Source: Corinectria fuckeliana (Eukaryota; Ascomycota; Sordariomycetes; Hypocreales; Nectriaceae). From it: 64,000 bases of DNA. Where the stretch lies: positions 393,251 to 457,250 of the forward strand of contig WPDH01000006.1 of the NCBI GenBank assembly GCA_019137255.1. The letters are read 5' to 3'. The notes beneath the pieces were generated by a model. It saw nothing but the letters and a program-made list of their open reading frames with translations, was not told the DNA's origin and did not search any database. A program made the translations under genes and the position numbers. Position 1 is the stretch's first letter; each line of letters begins with the position of its first letter. Positions 63,838 through 64,000 of this stretch are shown one piece after another.

Positions 63838-64000
63838 CTGGTGTCTCATATTAACTTTTTTTGGAAATTTCGCTAGAGTCACCTTATACTATATGCTTAT
63901 ATAACCCTATATGCTCTTATATAACCCTATTTTACATATATTAATTAATTCTTAAATATTTTTAAGTTTTTTTTTATTAGAGTTACTTAATATAATATAC
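63838..64000. repeat. AT-rich segment with direct repeat at the window end
   Basis: Composition drops sharply to long A/T runs. A ~20-22 nt unit (ATATGC-TTATATAACCCTAT) occurs twice in tandem at 63891-63910 and 63909-63930. This looks like the edge of an AT-rich (possibly RIP-mutated) block. Confidence 0.6.

Overview
The window comes from a filamentous ascomycete. The evidence is short introns (about 47-125 nt) with GTAAGT/GTACGT donors and CTAAC/CTGAC branch points, long intron-poor coding exons, an APC1/BimE gene with the fungal layout, a HET-domain gene, a Zn2Cys6 regulator, a DUF6594 protein and a mitochondrial mL49/Img2 gene. I infer class Sordariomycetes; the genus is not determinable by eye. 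Most of the window is a conserved housekeeping neighbourhood. Accessory material sits at the left (HET gene and zinc-finger/protease gene), in the middle (lone P450) and at the right (orphan membrane protein, SET pseudogene, Zn2Cys6 factor, AT-rich end).

Layout. 1-2392 is the 3' part of POL2. 2539-4845 is a HET gene whose conserved C-terminus lies beyond an in-frame TAG. 5655-8407 encodes three C2H2 fingers fused to a trypsin-fold domain with a full His/Asp/Ser set, and it ends 2 bp from the convergent CUE3/ASCC2-like gene (8410-10443). RPS20 (11171-11713), an AMO1/NUP42-type nucleoporin (12186-14033), a P450 (14669-16564) and CWH43 (18570-21959, eight exons rebuilt here) follow. UTP6 (22594-23840) comes before 5.3 kb with no recognisable gene, then SWI1 (29135-32581), mL49/IMG2 (32981-33558), eIF3e (34049-35459), APC1 (36073-42008), VPS41 (42368-46735), a GPI-anchor-type surface protein (47133-47940), an intron-containing tRNA-Ala (49900-49988), a DUF6594 protein (50510-52209), mitochondrial GATB (53548-55401), an orphan membrane protein (55767-56819), a broken SET-domain gene (57297-58124), a membrane J-domain protein (58199-59203) and a Zn2Cys6 regulator (60671-63136). 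The last 160 bp become strongly AT-rich, which suggests the edge of an AT block.

How the genes relate. There are no operons. Several pairs are divergent and share promoters: HET with C2H2-protease, CWH43 with UTP6, IMG2 with eIF3e, APC1 with VPS41. Many genes serve core processes: replication (POL2), ribosome assembly, quality control and translation (UTP6, RPS20, CUE3, eIF3e, IMG2, GATB), the cell cycle (APC1), chromatin (SWI1), vacuole fusion (VPS41) and GPI-anchor lipid remodelling (CWH43). The least ordinary part is 2539-8407, where a HET gene with an in-frame stop stands head to head with a zinc-finger/serine-protease fusion gene.
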